Shown one piece after another: positions 9,940 to 20,180 of a stretch of 64,000 nt of DNA; positions within the stretch are counted from its first letter, which is position 1; each line of letters opens with the position of its first letter. Position numbers and translations under genes: made by a program. The stretch is taken from positions 124,001 through 188,000 of the forward strand of contig CP136062.1 of NCBI GenBank assembly GCA_032622095.1. The letters run 5' to 3'. Below the pieces are notes generated by a model. That model was given only the letters and a program-made list of their open reading frames with translations. It searched no databases and was not told the DNA's origin. Source of the DNA: Siphonodentalium dalli. Lineage: Eukaryota; Mollusca; Scaphopoda; Gadilida; Siphonodentaliidae.

Positions 9940-10185
9940 GGTTGGTGAGCTCCGATGATACAGTATTCAGGTATCCCAATGGGAAAACACATGCCGAATT
10001 CACAAACACAAATTTCGAGCCAATCTTCCTTGACGAGGTTGATCCAACAACGCTTAACAACGCCAAGACAATCTGCGGAGATAACAATGAGTGCATACTC
10101 GATTACATCGCGACTGGCGATCAAACCGTAGCTGAGGAATCAAAGACGACGGGTGACAAAACTACTCAAGAAGATGCTATTCTCA
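9940..10185 (+). CDS. Exon 3: C-terminal half of the VWD domain
   Basis: A 246-bp exon. The acceptor CTCTCTTCCAG is the last of nine tandem copies; the donor is GTAAGT at 10186. Phase 1 on both sides; GG completes the Trp codon begun in exon 2. The product continues LVSSDDTVFRYPNGKTHAEF, then NFEPIFLDEV, then CGDNNECILDYIATGD. This is the family pattern of 'W.......LF.Y..G', '.F.P.F..' and 'C..N..C.FD...TG', with two Cys that pair in VWD domains. The last ~25 residues are polar and Thr/Lys/Asp-rich. ATG at 9924 is intronic and is not a start. I chose 9940 because only this copy continues into the conserved text; upstream acceptors run into stops. Confidence 0.85.
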
Positions 10186-10865
10186 GTAAGTTCCAACCGA
10201 AGCTGGTCCTATACGACAAGTGACAATACTACATGTATATGACATATGACGAGACTACTCAAGAGATGATATATTCTCTGTTAATTCTGACTGAAATTGC
10301 ATGGTCCTGTGCGAGATAAGGCCAATTGGATTAAATTATAAGATTATCATTACCTCTTCACATTATCGTTACTAAGACGACAGGCAACTCAAGAAGACGT
10401 AAGATTGTAATACGGCTGAAATGATTAATCCACTAATTAACAATTAATAAGATATTTGATTAATCGTCCCATTTCTTAGAACACAAACAATAAATTACAA
10501 CATAATATTTACCATTTTATTAAATTTTCGTCAATATACTACCGTAAAAACTGTCAAGTTGACACACAATTCTTTGTTATGGACGAGTATGGTGAGAAAT
10601 CGCAAGATATTCCTGATATATATGTCTTAATTTAAAGTTAATTCACATTAAAGGGATACTGTACCCAAAATGCTCTTATTGGGTTCTTTTGTCTATGAGT
10701 TGTAGAATAAGGTAACCAGATAACCAGATTTCCATTATTTGAAAGTCTGGTGAGTACGAAGTAATATTAGCAGATGAGCCGGAATGCGAAAATACCAATT
10801 GTCGTTGTTGAGTAATTTTTGAACAATTTTCAAGCAAATGTATCAAATATACTCATCGAGTCATC
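10186..10865. other. Intron 3, 5' part, nothing firm
   Basis: AT-rich intron. Just after the donor (about 10225-10290) lies a degraded echo of the exon's end (ACTACTCAAGA with GATGATATATTCT against ACTACTCAAGAAGATGCTAT), so the donor edge may also have been duplicated once. The AAGGGATACTGTACCC word at 10651 looks like part of a dispersed repeat but I cannot delimit it. Confidence 0.4.
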
Positions 10866-10879
10866 TATTATATTATATT

Positions 10880-11610
10880 TTGGAAGATCTGTCTGTCTGT
10901 CTATGTGTCTGTCTGTTTCCAATGAACTCGAAAACGGCCGAGCCGATTTCGATGAAACTTGGTATGTGGGGTTATTTTCGGCCGGGGAGTGACATAGGCC
11001 TATTAATTTGCCCGTGCGACGTGACATTGACCTTGAAATCGGGTCATTTCAATGTCAAACGCGCGAATATCACGGGTTTCGATGAAACTTGGTTTGTGGG
11101 GGTATTTTCGGCCGGGGAGTGACATAGGCCTATTAATTTGCCCGTGTGACGTGACATTGACCTTGAAATCGGGTCATTTCAAGGACAAACGCGCGAATAT
11201 CACGGGATTTCGATGAAACTTGGTATGTGGGGGTACTTTCGTATGGGGAGTCTCAAAAGACTATGAATTTGCCCGTGCGACATGACCTTGACCTTGAAAT
11301 CGGGTCAATTCAAGGTCAAATCGCCAATTTTGTTGGGATTTCGACGAAATTTTATACATAGGGTTACTTTTGTCCACTGAGTGTTTTGGACGGGTCAAAT
11401 CGTGACCCCGACCTGACCTTGACCTTAAAAATTATCAATTCAATGTCAAATCGGGTAAAACCGGATGGATTTCGACGGGCACGTTTGTCGGGTACTTTTG
11501 TCCGGGCAGTGTTTTGGACTGGTCAAATCGTCACCCCACTTGACCTTGACCTTCAAAATGGACAATTCAAGGTCAAAGCCCGGACGAAGTCGGGTCACCT
11601 TCTAGTTGTA
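10880..11610. repeat. 131-bp tandem repeat with TGACCTTGA motifs
   Basis: A short GTCTGTCTGTCT run is followed by about five units of 130-131 bp, marked by GATGAAACTTGG or its variants at 10951, 11081, 11212, 11343 and 11474. Each unit has CCTTGAAATCGGGTCA-like or CTTGACCTT-like words. The first units (GGCCGGGGAGTGACATAGGC) are very similar; the last two are more diverged. TGACCTTGA is a half-site for monomeric nuclear receptors (ERR/SF-1 type), but here it is more likely a property of the repeat than a regulatory cluster. Confidence 0.8.
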
Positions 11611-11614
11611 TATA

Positions 11615-12080
11615 TATAGTCAGTGGCTTGAGTTTACGCCCGGTATCAACATAATTTTTACACGATCATGTGAGTCAAATACACTTTCCATGAACTATTT
11701 TGATGACATCTTGTACACATAAATTCGTAATTTAATGTATGACTCCAGTCATAAATTAAATTTATATCAAATTATTAACTTTGATTTTAAGATAACCTAT
11801 TAACCTGAACGTTTACAGAATACATCTTCAACTCAAATTACTTAGTTTTCTCTTAGATCGTTGTTATCACCGTACCCTCAACAAGCCGTGTAATGTATTT
11901 ATCCCCGGTCTTTATTAACAAGATATTCCCACAGCCATAAAGCGCGGAAACGAGCCACGAACAGTAACTCTATTTTATTAGACTGCTCATACGATGAATA
12001 GTAGCAAGATAACATCACACCTGGAATCAACGTGGCTTTGAAAGATATACATTCGACTTTCAAACTTTTGCCAGGTCATA
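11615..12080. other. Intron sequence, nothing recognised
   Basis: About 465 bp of unremarkable AT-rich intron 3 with no repeat, exon or RNA gene I can support. Confidence 0.4.
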
Positions 12081-12084
12081 TAAT

Positions 12085-12237
12085 TTATACTAGGGGCATA
12101 CGAGATTGTTATGACCTTGTAAAATCTGTCTTCTCTATATAGCGACGACAATTTTTGTGGTGTAATATCAGTTTTACACGGGGCATACGAGATTGTTATG
12201 ACTTTTGTAAAATCTGTCTTCTTTATATAGAGACGAC
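12085..12237 (+). repeat. 88-bp repeat, left block (two copies)
   Basis: GGGGCATACGAGATTGTTAT occurs at 12093 and 12180, each followed by TGTAAAATCTGTCTTC and GACGACAATTTTTG. The same unit, in the same orientation, makes an eight-copy block at 16738-17455 on the other side of the large inverted repeat. Confidence 0.85.
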
Positions 12238-15200
12238 AATTTTTGGGGTTTCCCTTTTTACCGGATCCCGGATTTCGACCCGGATTTAGGTGTCTTTTTA
12301 CTGGATTTCGACCCGGATTCGGGTATGAATTTCATGCTTGTTTTATCACACATTTAACCCATTAAAAGCCGTTTCTGGCACGCGGAAACTGGTTAGGAGG
12401 TGAGATTAAACCAATATAGGGCTGTCGTGCTCATTCAACCCGATTAATCGTATTTAAAGGTACATATCGTGCCCGGATCAGCATACTTTTTTTTTCTTCA
12501 TATAGACACGGCGGTTGGATTGATTTTACGTGATCATGATGGCATTTAAGGGAACACACCATGTCCGGATCCGAATTAATTATCTCGTAATTATTGATCA
12601 TATTTAAAGGTAGATATCATGTCCGGATCCGGTTTTTTTCTCTCTCTTTTTTTTCCATATAAATTATCGTCTTTTTGATATATTAAATGTCACGTGGAAC
12701 AAAGTTATAAGTTGATTTTGAGATGTTATACTAGGCTGTTGGATTGATTTCACGGAATGATTATCGCATTTGAAGGTACACACCATGTGCGGAACCGAAT
12801 TAATTTCCACGTATTTACTGATAATATTTAAAGGTACAGATTATGCCCGGATCCGGATTTTTCTTCTTATAAAGTAATGCTTATTTAATACAATAAATGT
12901 AAACTGAGTCGCGTGGAACTAGGTTATAGATGTTGATGTTTAGATCAGATCATTCCCGGATTCGGATACGAATAGTTTTTTTCTATTTCATATAAATAGT
13001 CAAGTATTTAGCACATTAAATGGCAGCTGAGCCACGCGGAACTCAGTTTATTTGGAAACGGTGAACATGGCGCTTGGATTGATTTCACGCGAGAATGAGC
13101 CCATTTACAGACAAACTTTATGCCCGGATCTGGATCCGGATTTTATGTGTCTTTTTCTAATTTTGATCCGAACCCTGATCTCAATTTTATGTTTATTATA
13201 ACCCATGTTTAACACATTAACAGACATTTCAGACCCGCGAAAACATATATATTCTTTATTAGCCTCCATCGAGGAGAGTATTGTATGTTCATATACGGAT
13301 ATTATACAAATAATGTACAGTCTTACACATAAATGATAAATATATACATATTGTGGTATGGTCAACAAGTGTCACTGTACTGAAGCCTCGTGCACTCATG
13401 GAGTTAATCAGCTATTTACAGTCACGGTACAGCTACATTCAGTTACCGGTAACTAACTTGCAGGCATGCATTAGGAATGTCGATGTGTCCACAATAAAAT
13501 TGCTATACACCGAAAACAATTCCGAGTCTGCGCAAGTGTTCTCATTCCCTAAAATCAGCGAGATAAATTGATTATCAGTTAGATTGCTCAATAAGAGGTA
13601 AATGTTCACTCCATATTTGTTCACAATTGTCCCAATATATGTTCCGAAAGTGCAGCAGCGCTATCGATTGGCATGCGAACAGAACGTGTACCAGTTCATT
13701 TGGATAAGTTTGTCCACAAGAACGACACAGTTTGTTGTTGATGTATGTTGTTTTGTTCAACAACAGCGCAAGGTGTTTGAGCTGGACCTCGTACTGTCTA
13801 TTGGCAGAGAGTATCTGCCAGATTGTCCATGGTTTTCTGGGGTTCTGGTGGCACGTATAGAATGTCGACAAATCATGATCTTGTGATACAGATGTTTGCC
13901 AGTGATTCGTATACAGGTCCGACACCCGCGACTTTACTAAAAACTTCCACTGTGCCTTCTCTGGGAACGATCCAGTGTCTAGAAATTCTAGAAGGTAATG
14001 TTTTAGATCGTATTTTTCTAGAATAGGAAATATTTCAGATATATCCCGTTGCAGCCAGCTACAGTTTATACAGTGATTATCTAGTTTAAAGGTACAGACC
14101 ATGCCCGGATCCGGTTTAAAAAAAATTCTCCATATAAATTAACGCCTATTTAATATATTAAATGTCAGCTGAGTTAAGAGGAAGTTAGAAGTTGATTTTG
14201 AGAGGTTAGACCCGGCTGTTGGATTTATTTTACGGAAGGATGATCGCATTTAAAGGTGAATGCCATGCACGGATCCGAATTAATTATCGCGTATTTATTA
14301 ATCATTTTTAAAGGTACAGATTATGCCCGGATCCCGATTGTTCTCCTTTCACTTATAAATTAACTCCTATTTAATACATTAAATGCCAGCGGAGTCACGT
14401 GGAACCAGGTTTTAGAATTAGTACGTTTAAAGACACACTTTATTTCCCTATTTGAATCCGGATTTGATGTGTCTCTTTTTGCTGATTTCGACCCTAACCG
14501 GGTTTGCATTTTATGTTTATTATATCCCACATTTAACACATTGAAAGACATTTCAGACACACGGAAACATGGCACAGGTTGGGTTTGAACAGAACAGAAA
14601 ATATAAACTGTCCATATACCGCATGGTTGTTTAATAAATATACAACAGATATCTATCAATCAATTACTGAAACGGTACTATTAGTACAAAATCCGGATCC
14701 GGGCATAATCTGTACCTTTAAATTTTATCAGTAAATACGAGGTAATTAATTCGGATCCGCACATGGTGTGTACCTTTAAATGCGATAATCCTTCCGTGAA
14801 ATAAATCCAAAAGCCGAGTCTAACTTTTCAAAATCAACTTATATAGTATTTTGTACTAATAGTACCATTTCAGTAATTGATAGATATCTGTTGTATATTT
14901 ATTAAACAACCATGCGGTATATGGACAGTTTATATTTTCTATTCTGTTCAAACCCAACCTGTGCCATGTTTCCGCGTGTCTGAAATGTCTTTCAATGTGT
15001 TAAATGTGGGATATAATAAACATCAAATGCAAACCCGGTTAGGGTCGAAATCAGCAAAAAGAGACTCATCAAGTCCGGATTCAATGTACCTTTAAAAATG
15101 ATTAATAAATACGCGATAATTAATTCGGATCCGTGCATGGCATGCACCTTTAAATGCGATCATCCTTCCGTGAAATAAATTCAACAGCCGGGTCTAACCT

Positions 15201-16735
15201 CTCAAAATCAACTTCTAACTTCCTCTTAACTCAGCTGACATTTAATATATTAAATAGGCGTTAATTTATATGGGTTTTTTTTTTTAAACCGGATCCGGGC
15301 ATGGTCTGTACCGTTAAACTAGATAATCACTGTATAAACTGTAGCTGGCTGCAACGGGATAGATATGCTAGCAGTGTTTTTATAACGATTCGGGCGGCCA
15401 GACTATAAAATCACTGTATAAACAATAGCGGGCTGCAACGGGATGGATATGCTATCCGTGTTTTTATAACGATTCGGGCATCGTGACATAAAACGCTTAA
15501 TACAAGTCGTACATCTATCTCACTTAAACCGGCTTAAATATCGAATTTACAATAGCAATACTACTAGTATCACAAATATAATCGTTTATAATCGAACTAA
15601 AACAATAAACCATTTAAACTGCACCAGGTTTTTTTGTGGGCTGGAGAACAAAAAATCTTCACAAAAGCAAGTCAATTTATTTCAATCCCAATGATATTAC
15701 TGTTAAATGCAACCTGTGCCATGTTTTCGCGGGTCTGAAATGTCTTTTAATGTGTTAAACATGGGTTATAATAAACATAAAATTGAGATCAGGGTTCGGG
15801 TCGAAATTAGAAAAGGCACATAAAATCCGGATCCAGATCCGGGCATAAAGTTTGTCTGTAAATGGGCTCATTCTCGCGTGAAATCAATCCAAGCGCCATG
15901 TTCACCGTTTCCAAATAAACTGAGTTCCGCGTGGCTCAGCTGCCATTTAATGTATTAAATACTTGACTATTTATATGAAATAGAAAAGAACTATTCGTAT
16001 CCGAATCCGGGAATGATCTGATCTAAACATCAACATCTATAACCTAGTTCCACGCGACTCAGTTTACATTTATTGTATTAAATAAGCATTACTTTATAAG
16101 AAGAAAAATCCGGATCCGGGCATAATCTGTACCTTTAAATATTATCAGTAAATACGTGGAAATTAAATCGGTTCCGCACATGGTGTGTACCTTTAAATGC
16201 GATAATCATTCCGTGAAATCAATCTAGTATAACGTCTCAAAATCAACTTATAACTTTGTTCCACGTGACATTTAATATATCAAAAAGACGATAATTTATA
16301 TGGAAAAAAAGAGAGAGAACAAAACCGGATCCGGACATGATATCTACCTTTAATTATGATCAATAATTACGAGATAATTAATTCGGATCCGGACATGGTG
16401 TGTTCCCTTAAATGCCATCATGATAACGTAAAATCAATCAAACCGCCGTGTCTATATGAAAAAATAAGAAGTATGCTGATCCGGGCACGATATGTACCTT
16501 TAAATACGATTAATCGGGTTGAATGAGCACGACAGCACTATATTGGTTTAATCTCACCTCCTAACCAGTTTCCGCGTGTCAGAAACGGCTTTCAATGGGT
16601 AAAATGTGTGATAAAACAAGCATGAAATTCATACCCGAATCCGGGTCGAAATCCAGTAAAAAGACACATAAATCCGGGTCGAAATCCGGGATCCGGGATC
16701 CGAAATCCGGTAAAAAGACACACCCCAATTTTTGC
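12238..16735. mobile_element. 4.5-kb inverted repeat (palindromic mobile element)
   Basis: The left arm (12238-14692) and right arm (14848-16735) are imperfect reverse complements around a spacer of about 155 bp. Matching landmarks: the ACCGGATCCCGG / CCGGGTCGAAATCC ends; AACTGGTTAGGAGGTGAGAT with its complement near 16550; GCTGTCGTGCTCATTCAACC with its complement near 16520; and GGTACTATTAGTACAAAAT flanking the spacer. Throughout, AAAGGTACANANCATG followed by TCCGGATCC repeats every ~150-290 bp in either orientation. The arms differ in length because about 800 bp in the left arm (13240-14040) is replaced by about 290 different bp in the right arm (15370-15665). Identical short open frames in the two arms are inverted-repeat echoes, not genes. 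Confidence 0.85.
13439..14040 (-). pseudogene. LINE reverse-transcriptase C-terminal fragment
   Basis: A minus-strand open frame (stop at 13575) carries KYDLKHYLLEFLD, then EKAQWKFLVKSRVSDLY, then the Cys/His motif CRSCG followed about ten residues later by HVLFAC. This resembles the C-terminal tail of non-LTR retrotransposon pol proteins, downstream of the RT domain. The family-like text ending in LILGN appears in another minus-strand frame at 13439-13624, so a frameshift near 13600 is likely. There is no RT catalytic motif and no endonuclease, so this is a dead 3' piece. The preceding NCSWLQRD is also encoded in the right arm near 15340, followed there by a different continuation. Family assignment within LINEs is not possible by eye. 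Confidence 0.55.
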
Positions 16736-16737
16736 TG

Positions 16738-17455
16738 TGTAATATCAGTTTTACACGGGGCATACGAGATTGTTATGACCATTGTAAAATCTGTCTTCTC
16801 TATATATAGCGACGACAATTTTTACCGGGTAATATCAGTTTTACGAGGAGCATACGAGATTGTTATGACCCTTGTAAAATCTGTCTTCTTTATATAGCGA
16901 CGACAATTTTTGCGGTGTAATATCAGTTTTACAAGGGGCATACGAGATTGTTATGACCCGTGTAAAATATGTTTTTCTATATAGCGACGACAATTTTTGC
17001 CGGGTAATATCAGTTTTACAAGGGGCATACGAGATTGTTATGACCCTTGTAAAAATCTGTCTTCTCTATATAGCGACGACAATTTTTGCCGGGTAATATC
17101 AGTTTTACAGGGGGGCATACGAGATTGTTATGACCAGTGTAAAATATGTTTTCTCTATATAGCGACGACAATTTTTGCCGGGTAATATCAGTTTTACAAG
17201 GGGCATACGAGATTGTTATGACCCTTGTAAAATCTGTCTTCTCTATATAGCGACGACAATTTTTGCCGGGTAATATCAGTTTTACCAGGGGAATACGAGA
17301 TTGTTATGACCCGTGTAAAATCTGTCTTCTCTATATAGCGACGACAATTTTTGCCGGGTAATATCAGTTTTACAAGGGGCATACGAGATTGTTATGACCC
17401 GTGTAAAATCTGTCTTATCTATATAGCGACGACAATTTTTTGCGGGGTAATACGA
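16738..17455 (+). repeat. 88-bp tandem array (eight copies)
   Basis: AATATCAGTTTTAC starts at 16741, 16831, 16919, 17006, 17095, 17184, 17272 and 17360, so the period is 87-90 bp. Each unit contains a short foldback (TTTTACAAGGGG with CCCTTGTAAAA) and ends with CTATATAGCGACGACAATTT. Variation is mainly TGCGG, TGCCGG or TACCGG before GTAATATC. Some bivalve 'pearl'-type mobile elements carry such internal minisatellites, which would fit. Confidence 0.9.
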
Positions 17456-17845
17456 AATAAGTGTTTCCTGTTTAGTTAACATATATTGAACAAGAACACC
17501 GGGATACGGCGTGGTATGGCCCTAGAAGTACAATGGTGCCTAAGAAGGCTTACAATTATACAGAGGGGATAACTGTAAATTCAAGTGGTAATTGGGCCAA
17601 TTTTTGTGATATGAAAGTGATAATACGGCCATATTTCATTGAACAACATGTTGATAAATAACACGTTTTTGGGGAATTTTATACCATTAGTTGACAGCGG
17701 TTAGCATTAATCGATTTTGATAACAAAAGTATATTTTAAAGAAATTTTGTTGTTTTTGTAACTTGGTGATATGGGGACCTTCTGATTGGATTGAGTACCT
17801 TCAGGGCCTTTTATGTGCTGCCTCATTGCACAGATATACACTGCT
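17456..17845. other. Intron sequence, nothing recognised
   Basis: About 390 bp of intron 3 between the 88-bp array and the next foldback. No exon or element seen. Confidence 0.4.
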
Positions 17846-17849
17846 TGAC

Positions 17850-17960
17850 ATAATTGTGCATTCTCTTATATAGATGCAAGGCTCCCATTTATAAGACTCA
17901 CATTTATAAGAGTATTGCACTGACACAGGGTCTTTAATGCTGCATCAGTGCAGCTCCCGT
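17850..17960. mobile_element. Unexpanded relative of the 4983-6850 foldback
   Basis: TGTGCATTCTCTTATATAGA followed by an inner AAGACTCACATTTATAAGAG and the inverted TTGCACTGACACAGGGTCTT, TGCAGCTCCCGTCACGA. These match, in order, the right-hand tail of the 32-bp array element. It therefore shows what the element looks like without the tandem expansion. Confidence 0.65.
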
Positions 17961-17996
17961 CACGAAAGTGATAATAACTGAGGCAATATATAAAGT

Positions 17997-18096
17997 TTAA
18001 TGTTTAACCCACAGGGAGCCTCACATAGATAGAAGGATGCACTATAGAGTGTCATCTGCTAAAGTATATGTGGTGTTCTCTATGTGTTAAACTGTC
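17997..18096. repeat. Mobile hairpin, AACCCA/CCACAT family
   Basis: TTTAACCCACAGGGAGCCTC pairs with GTTCTCTATGTGTTAAACT at the far end; the inner stem has CACATAGAT and the TAGAGTGTCATCTGC word. The same family is at 1880-1975, 3297-3386 and 8125-8215. It ends only a few bases before the duplicated acceptor of exon 4. Confidence 0.75.
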
Positions 18097-18103
18097 AGGA
18101 AAG

Positions 18104-18185
18104 GGTTAAATCATTTCAGTAACTCAATTCCAAATGTTTTCTCGGAGACCGTAGTTCTACATGCTACGATCGGTGATGAGAGTAC
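18104..18185 (+). repeat. Tandem duplicate of the exon 4 acceptor and exon edge
   Basis: 82 bp repeat the 83 bp at 18186-18268: TTAAATCATTTCAG acceptor followed by exon text (CCAAATGTTTTCTCGGAGAC, then ACATGCTACGATCGG). The upstream copy lacks one G at the splice junction. Using it would change the frame and reach TAG within about a dozen codons. GGTTA is present at the start of each copy (18104, 18186) and again at the downstream boundary (18269), which is the signature expected of duplication at a 5-bp microhomology. Confidence 0.9.
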
Positions 18186-18201
18186 GGTTAAATCATTTCA
18201 G

Positions 18202-18412
18202 GTAACTCGATTCCAAATGTTTTCTCGGAGACCGTAGTCCTACATGCTACGATCGGCGTTGAAAGTACGGTTACTTTCGTAGCTAACGACACTGATGCTG
18301 CCGACAATGTGACCTTACATATCGTACAACAACCCGCGACAGGTTTCACCTTTGACCTTTCAACTCTGGTCGCCACGTGGACGCCTGCTGATACCACTGC
18401 CGTATCTATACA
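18202..18412 (+). CDS. Exon 4: Ig/cadherin-like domain after the VWD
   Basis: A 211-bp exon with acceptor CATTTCAG ending at 18201 and donor GTAAGT at 18413; enters in phase 1, leaves in phase 2. GT completes a Ser codon from exon 3. The product has IPNVFSETVVLHATIGVEST, then ANDTDAADNVTL and FTFDLSTLVATWTPAD. That is the pattern of the small beta-sandwich (cadherin/Ig-like) domain that follows VWD in invertebrate MUC4/Mesh-like proteins: 'AxDxDxDNVTxxL', then 'FxxD...xWTP'. No Cys. The first bases after the acceptor (GTAACT) resemble a donor site, so a zero-length exon or recursive splice is conceivable, but the conserved protein text argues that the exon is used normally. Confidence 0.82.
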
Positions 18413-19017
18413 GTAAGTCTGAGTTATCTCCCCTGACTTATGACAGGGGCGCCACATGAACGCTTGCTGATATTGAATGGTGGGTGACACTCCATGTGTT
18501 AATGGCATTACCTTTCATATACAAATTCACATTTCCTTCATATATAACTAAGGGGCGTAACTCTATCTCCACATTTCATTTGAAACCTTTTGCAGGAGCC
18601 CAATCTTTTAATGTGTGATTACAAATTTCCTGTATGACATCACTCAGAAATCCCACCTGAAACGAAAGAACATACAGAATGAAACATGTTAACTCTGGTG
18701 TGTGACGTCGCTCAGAAAGCCCACCTGACACGAAACCACATACAGAATGAAACATGGTAACTCTGGTGTGTGACGTCGCTCAGAAAGCCCACCTAAAACG
18801 AAACGACATACAGAATTAAACATGTTAACTGTGGTGTGTGACGTCGCTCAGAAAGCCCACCTGACACGAAACCACATACAGAATGAAACATGGTAACTCT
18901 GGTGTGTGACGTCGCTCAGAAAGCCCACCTGAAACGAAACAACATACAGAATGAAACATGTTAACTCTGGTGTGTGACGTCGCTCAGAAAGCCCACCTAA
19001 AACGAAACGACATACAT

Positions 19018-19124
19018 ACACAGAACGACACGATGTGTAAATGGGTTTGTCTCGAGTTCTATCCTTCCGCGACAGCACGAGCGCCGTATCGACAAACCCA
19101 TTTACACATCGTGTCGTTCTGTGT
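19018..19124. repeat. Perfect 34-bp stem hairpin
   Basis: ACACAGAACGACACGATGTG begins a 34-base arm whose exact reverse complement ends at 19124 with CACATCGTGTCGTTCTGTGT. The loop of about 38 bases has CTATCCTTCCGCGACAGCAC, which is conserved in the second copy near 20990-21010, where the left arm has decayed. Perfect arms suggest recent activity or gene conversion between arms. Confidence 0.9.
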
Positions 19125-19375
19125 TTATTACACGCTTCGCATCCTAGAATCCGTGCATTAAAAATACAGGATTAGAAGGTTTATTTAGGCTCATACAGGG
19201 CGTGTTTGTCATTTGTGGTGATTCTTTTATTTAAATAGTTCCATTTTCGTGGTTGAGGCGAACGTCATGTACGTCATTTTACGTCAACGAGAGGCATATG
19301 GAACGTACGTTGCATACGGATTTGTGAATATGGAACGGCAATAACACTATACTTCTAGGAACAAGCGTGTAATAA
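19125..19375 (+). mobile_element. MITE F, copy 1, inside the 68-bp array
   Basis: TTATTACACGCTT opens and AAGCGTGTAATAA closes the 251-bp element. The interior has CCGTGCATTAAAAATACAG and GTCATTTGTGGTGATTCTTT. A reverse-complement copy at 20717-20962 shares all these blocks. The hairpin at 19018-19124 travels with it in both places, so the two form one ~355-bp composite. Confidence 0.8.
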
Positions 19376-19570
19376 AGAATGAAACATGTTAACTCTGGTG
19401 TGTGACGTCGCTCAGAAAGCCCACCTGACACGAAACCACATACAGAATGAAACATGGTAACTCTGGTGTGAGACGTCGCTCAGAAATCCCACCTGAAACG
19501 AAACAACATACAGAATGAAACATGTTAACTGTGGTGTGTGATGTCGCTTGCAAACACACAATATACTGGG

Positions 19571-19680
19571 AAAGTAATGCCCTAAGTAATCGACTCCTTA
19601 ATCACAGCATTCCTTTTCATGATTTAGTCGGAAATATGGCTTGTTGCCATTCATCGGAATGCTCTCAGTGAACAATTCAT
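19571..19680 (+). mobile_element. AGTAATG-family MITE fragment
   Basis: AAAGTAATGCCCTAAGTAAT, then CGACTCCTTAATCACAGCAT and GTCGGAAATATGGCTTGTTG, match the first half of the copies at 1768 and 3160. The hairpin half is missing. Confidence 0.65.
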
Positions 19681-19814
19681 GAGCAAATGTGTTGTCACTG
19701 GGAGCAGTCACACGAAGAATGGCCTGTTTTATTTGTCCAATTGCGATGAATTACCCGACACATATTGCCACCTAATGCGCACGAGTGTTTAGTTCAGTTA
19801 TATGTTGTTTAAAG

Positions 19815-20010
19815 ATATGTGTGTATATGTAATTTAAGATGTGTGTGTATATGTAAGATGTGTGTATATGTAAGATGTGTGTGTATATGTAATTAAGATG
19901 TGTGTGTATATGTAATTAAGAGGTGTGTGTATATGTAGTTAAGATGTGTGTGTATATGTAATTAAGATTTGTGTGTATATGTAATTAAGATGTGTGTGTA
20001 TATGTATTTG
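19815..20010 (+). repeat. 22-24-bp minisatellite
   Basis: About eight units of GATGTGTGTGTATATGTAAT with TAA or TTAA spacers. Two short units near 19855 lack the AATTA part. Confidence 0.9.
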
Positions 20011-20109
20011 CGGTGAATTACCCGACAAATATTTGTCCTTCTTCATTAATGGCACTTTGCCAATGGGTGAAACATATTATGAATCGTTCTATTTGTGGTG
20101 TAAATATAG

Positions 20110-20178
20110 AAGACCTATGACTTCTCTGCATGTGACCTATGACTTCTCTGCATGTGACCTATGAGTTCTCTGCATGTG
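20110..20178 (+). repeat. 22-bp triplicate
   Basis: ACCTATGACTTCTCTGCATG occurs three times (about 20110, 20132, 20154; the last with GAGTTC). It lies directly in front of the 5S-like sequence. Confidence 0.85.
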
Positions 20179-20180
20179 AG

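Larger units (their letters stand above)
18620..19545 (+). repeat. 68-bp tandem array, interrupted
   Basis: TGTGACGTCGCTCAGAAAGC (18701, 18769, 18837 and on) gives a period of 68 bp. Six or so units run to about 19012 and about 2.5 more from 19377 to 19545. Units alternate between CATGTTAACT and CATGGTAACT, and CCTGACACGAAACCACA and CCTGAAACGAAACAACA types. The gap is filled by the hairpin plus MITE listed next; array text resumes with GAATGAAACATG at once. Confidence 0.9.

Noticed and set aside
9924-9941. ATG at 9924 as a translation start
   Set aside because: It lies in the pyrimidine tract before the acceptor. The Trp codon split with exon 2 and the VWD motif show an internal exon.
9755-10124. 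Minus-strand frames over exon 3 and its array
   Set aside because: Shadows of the 106-bp repeat and of the coding exon on the other strand.
10838-11619. Plus and minus open frames in the 131-bp repeat
   Set aside because: They repeat with the unit, break at different places in each copy and have no domain.
14360-15095. Matching open frames on opposite strands (FNVLNVGYNKHKM text)
   Set aside because: They are the two arms of the inverted repeat. The same text recurs with changes at 13105-13368 and shows repeat rather than protein conservation.
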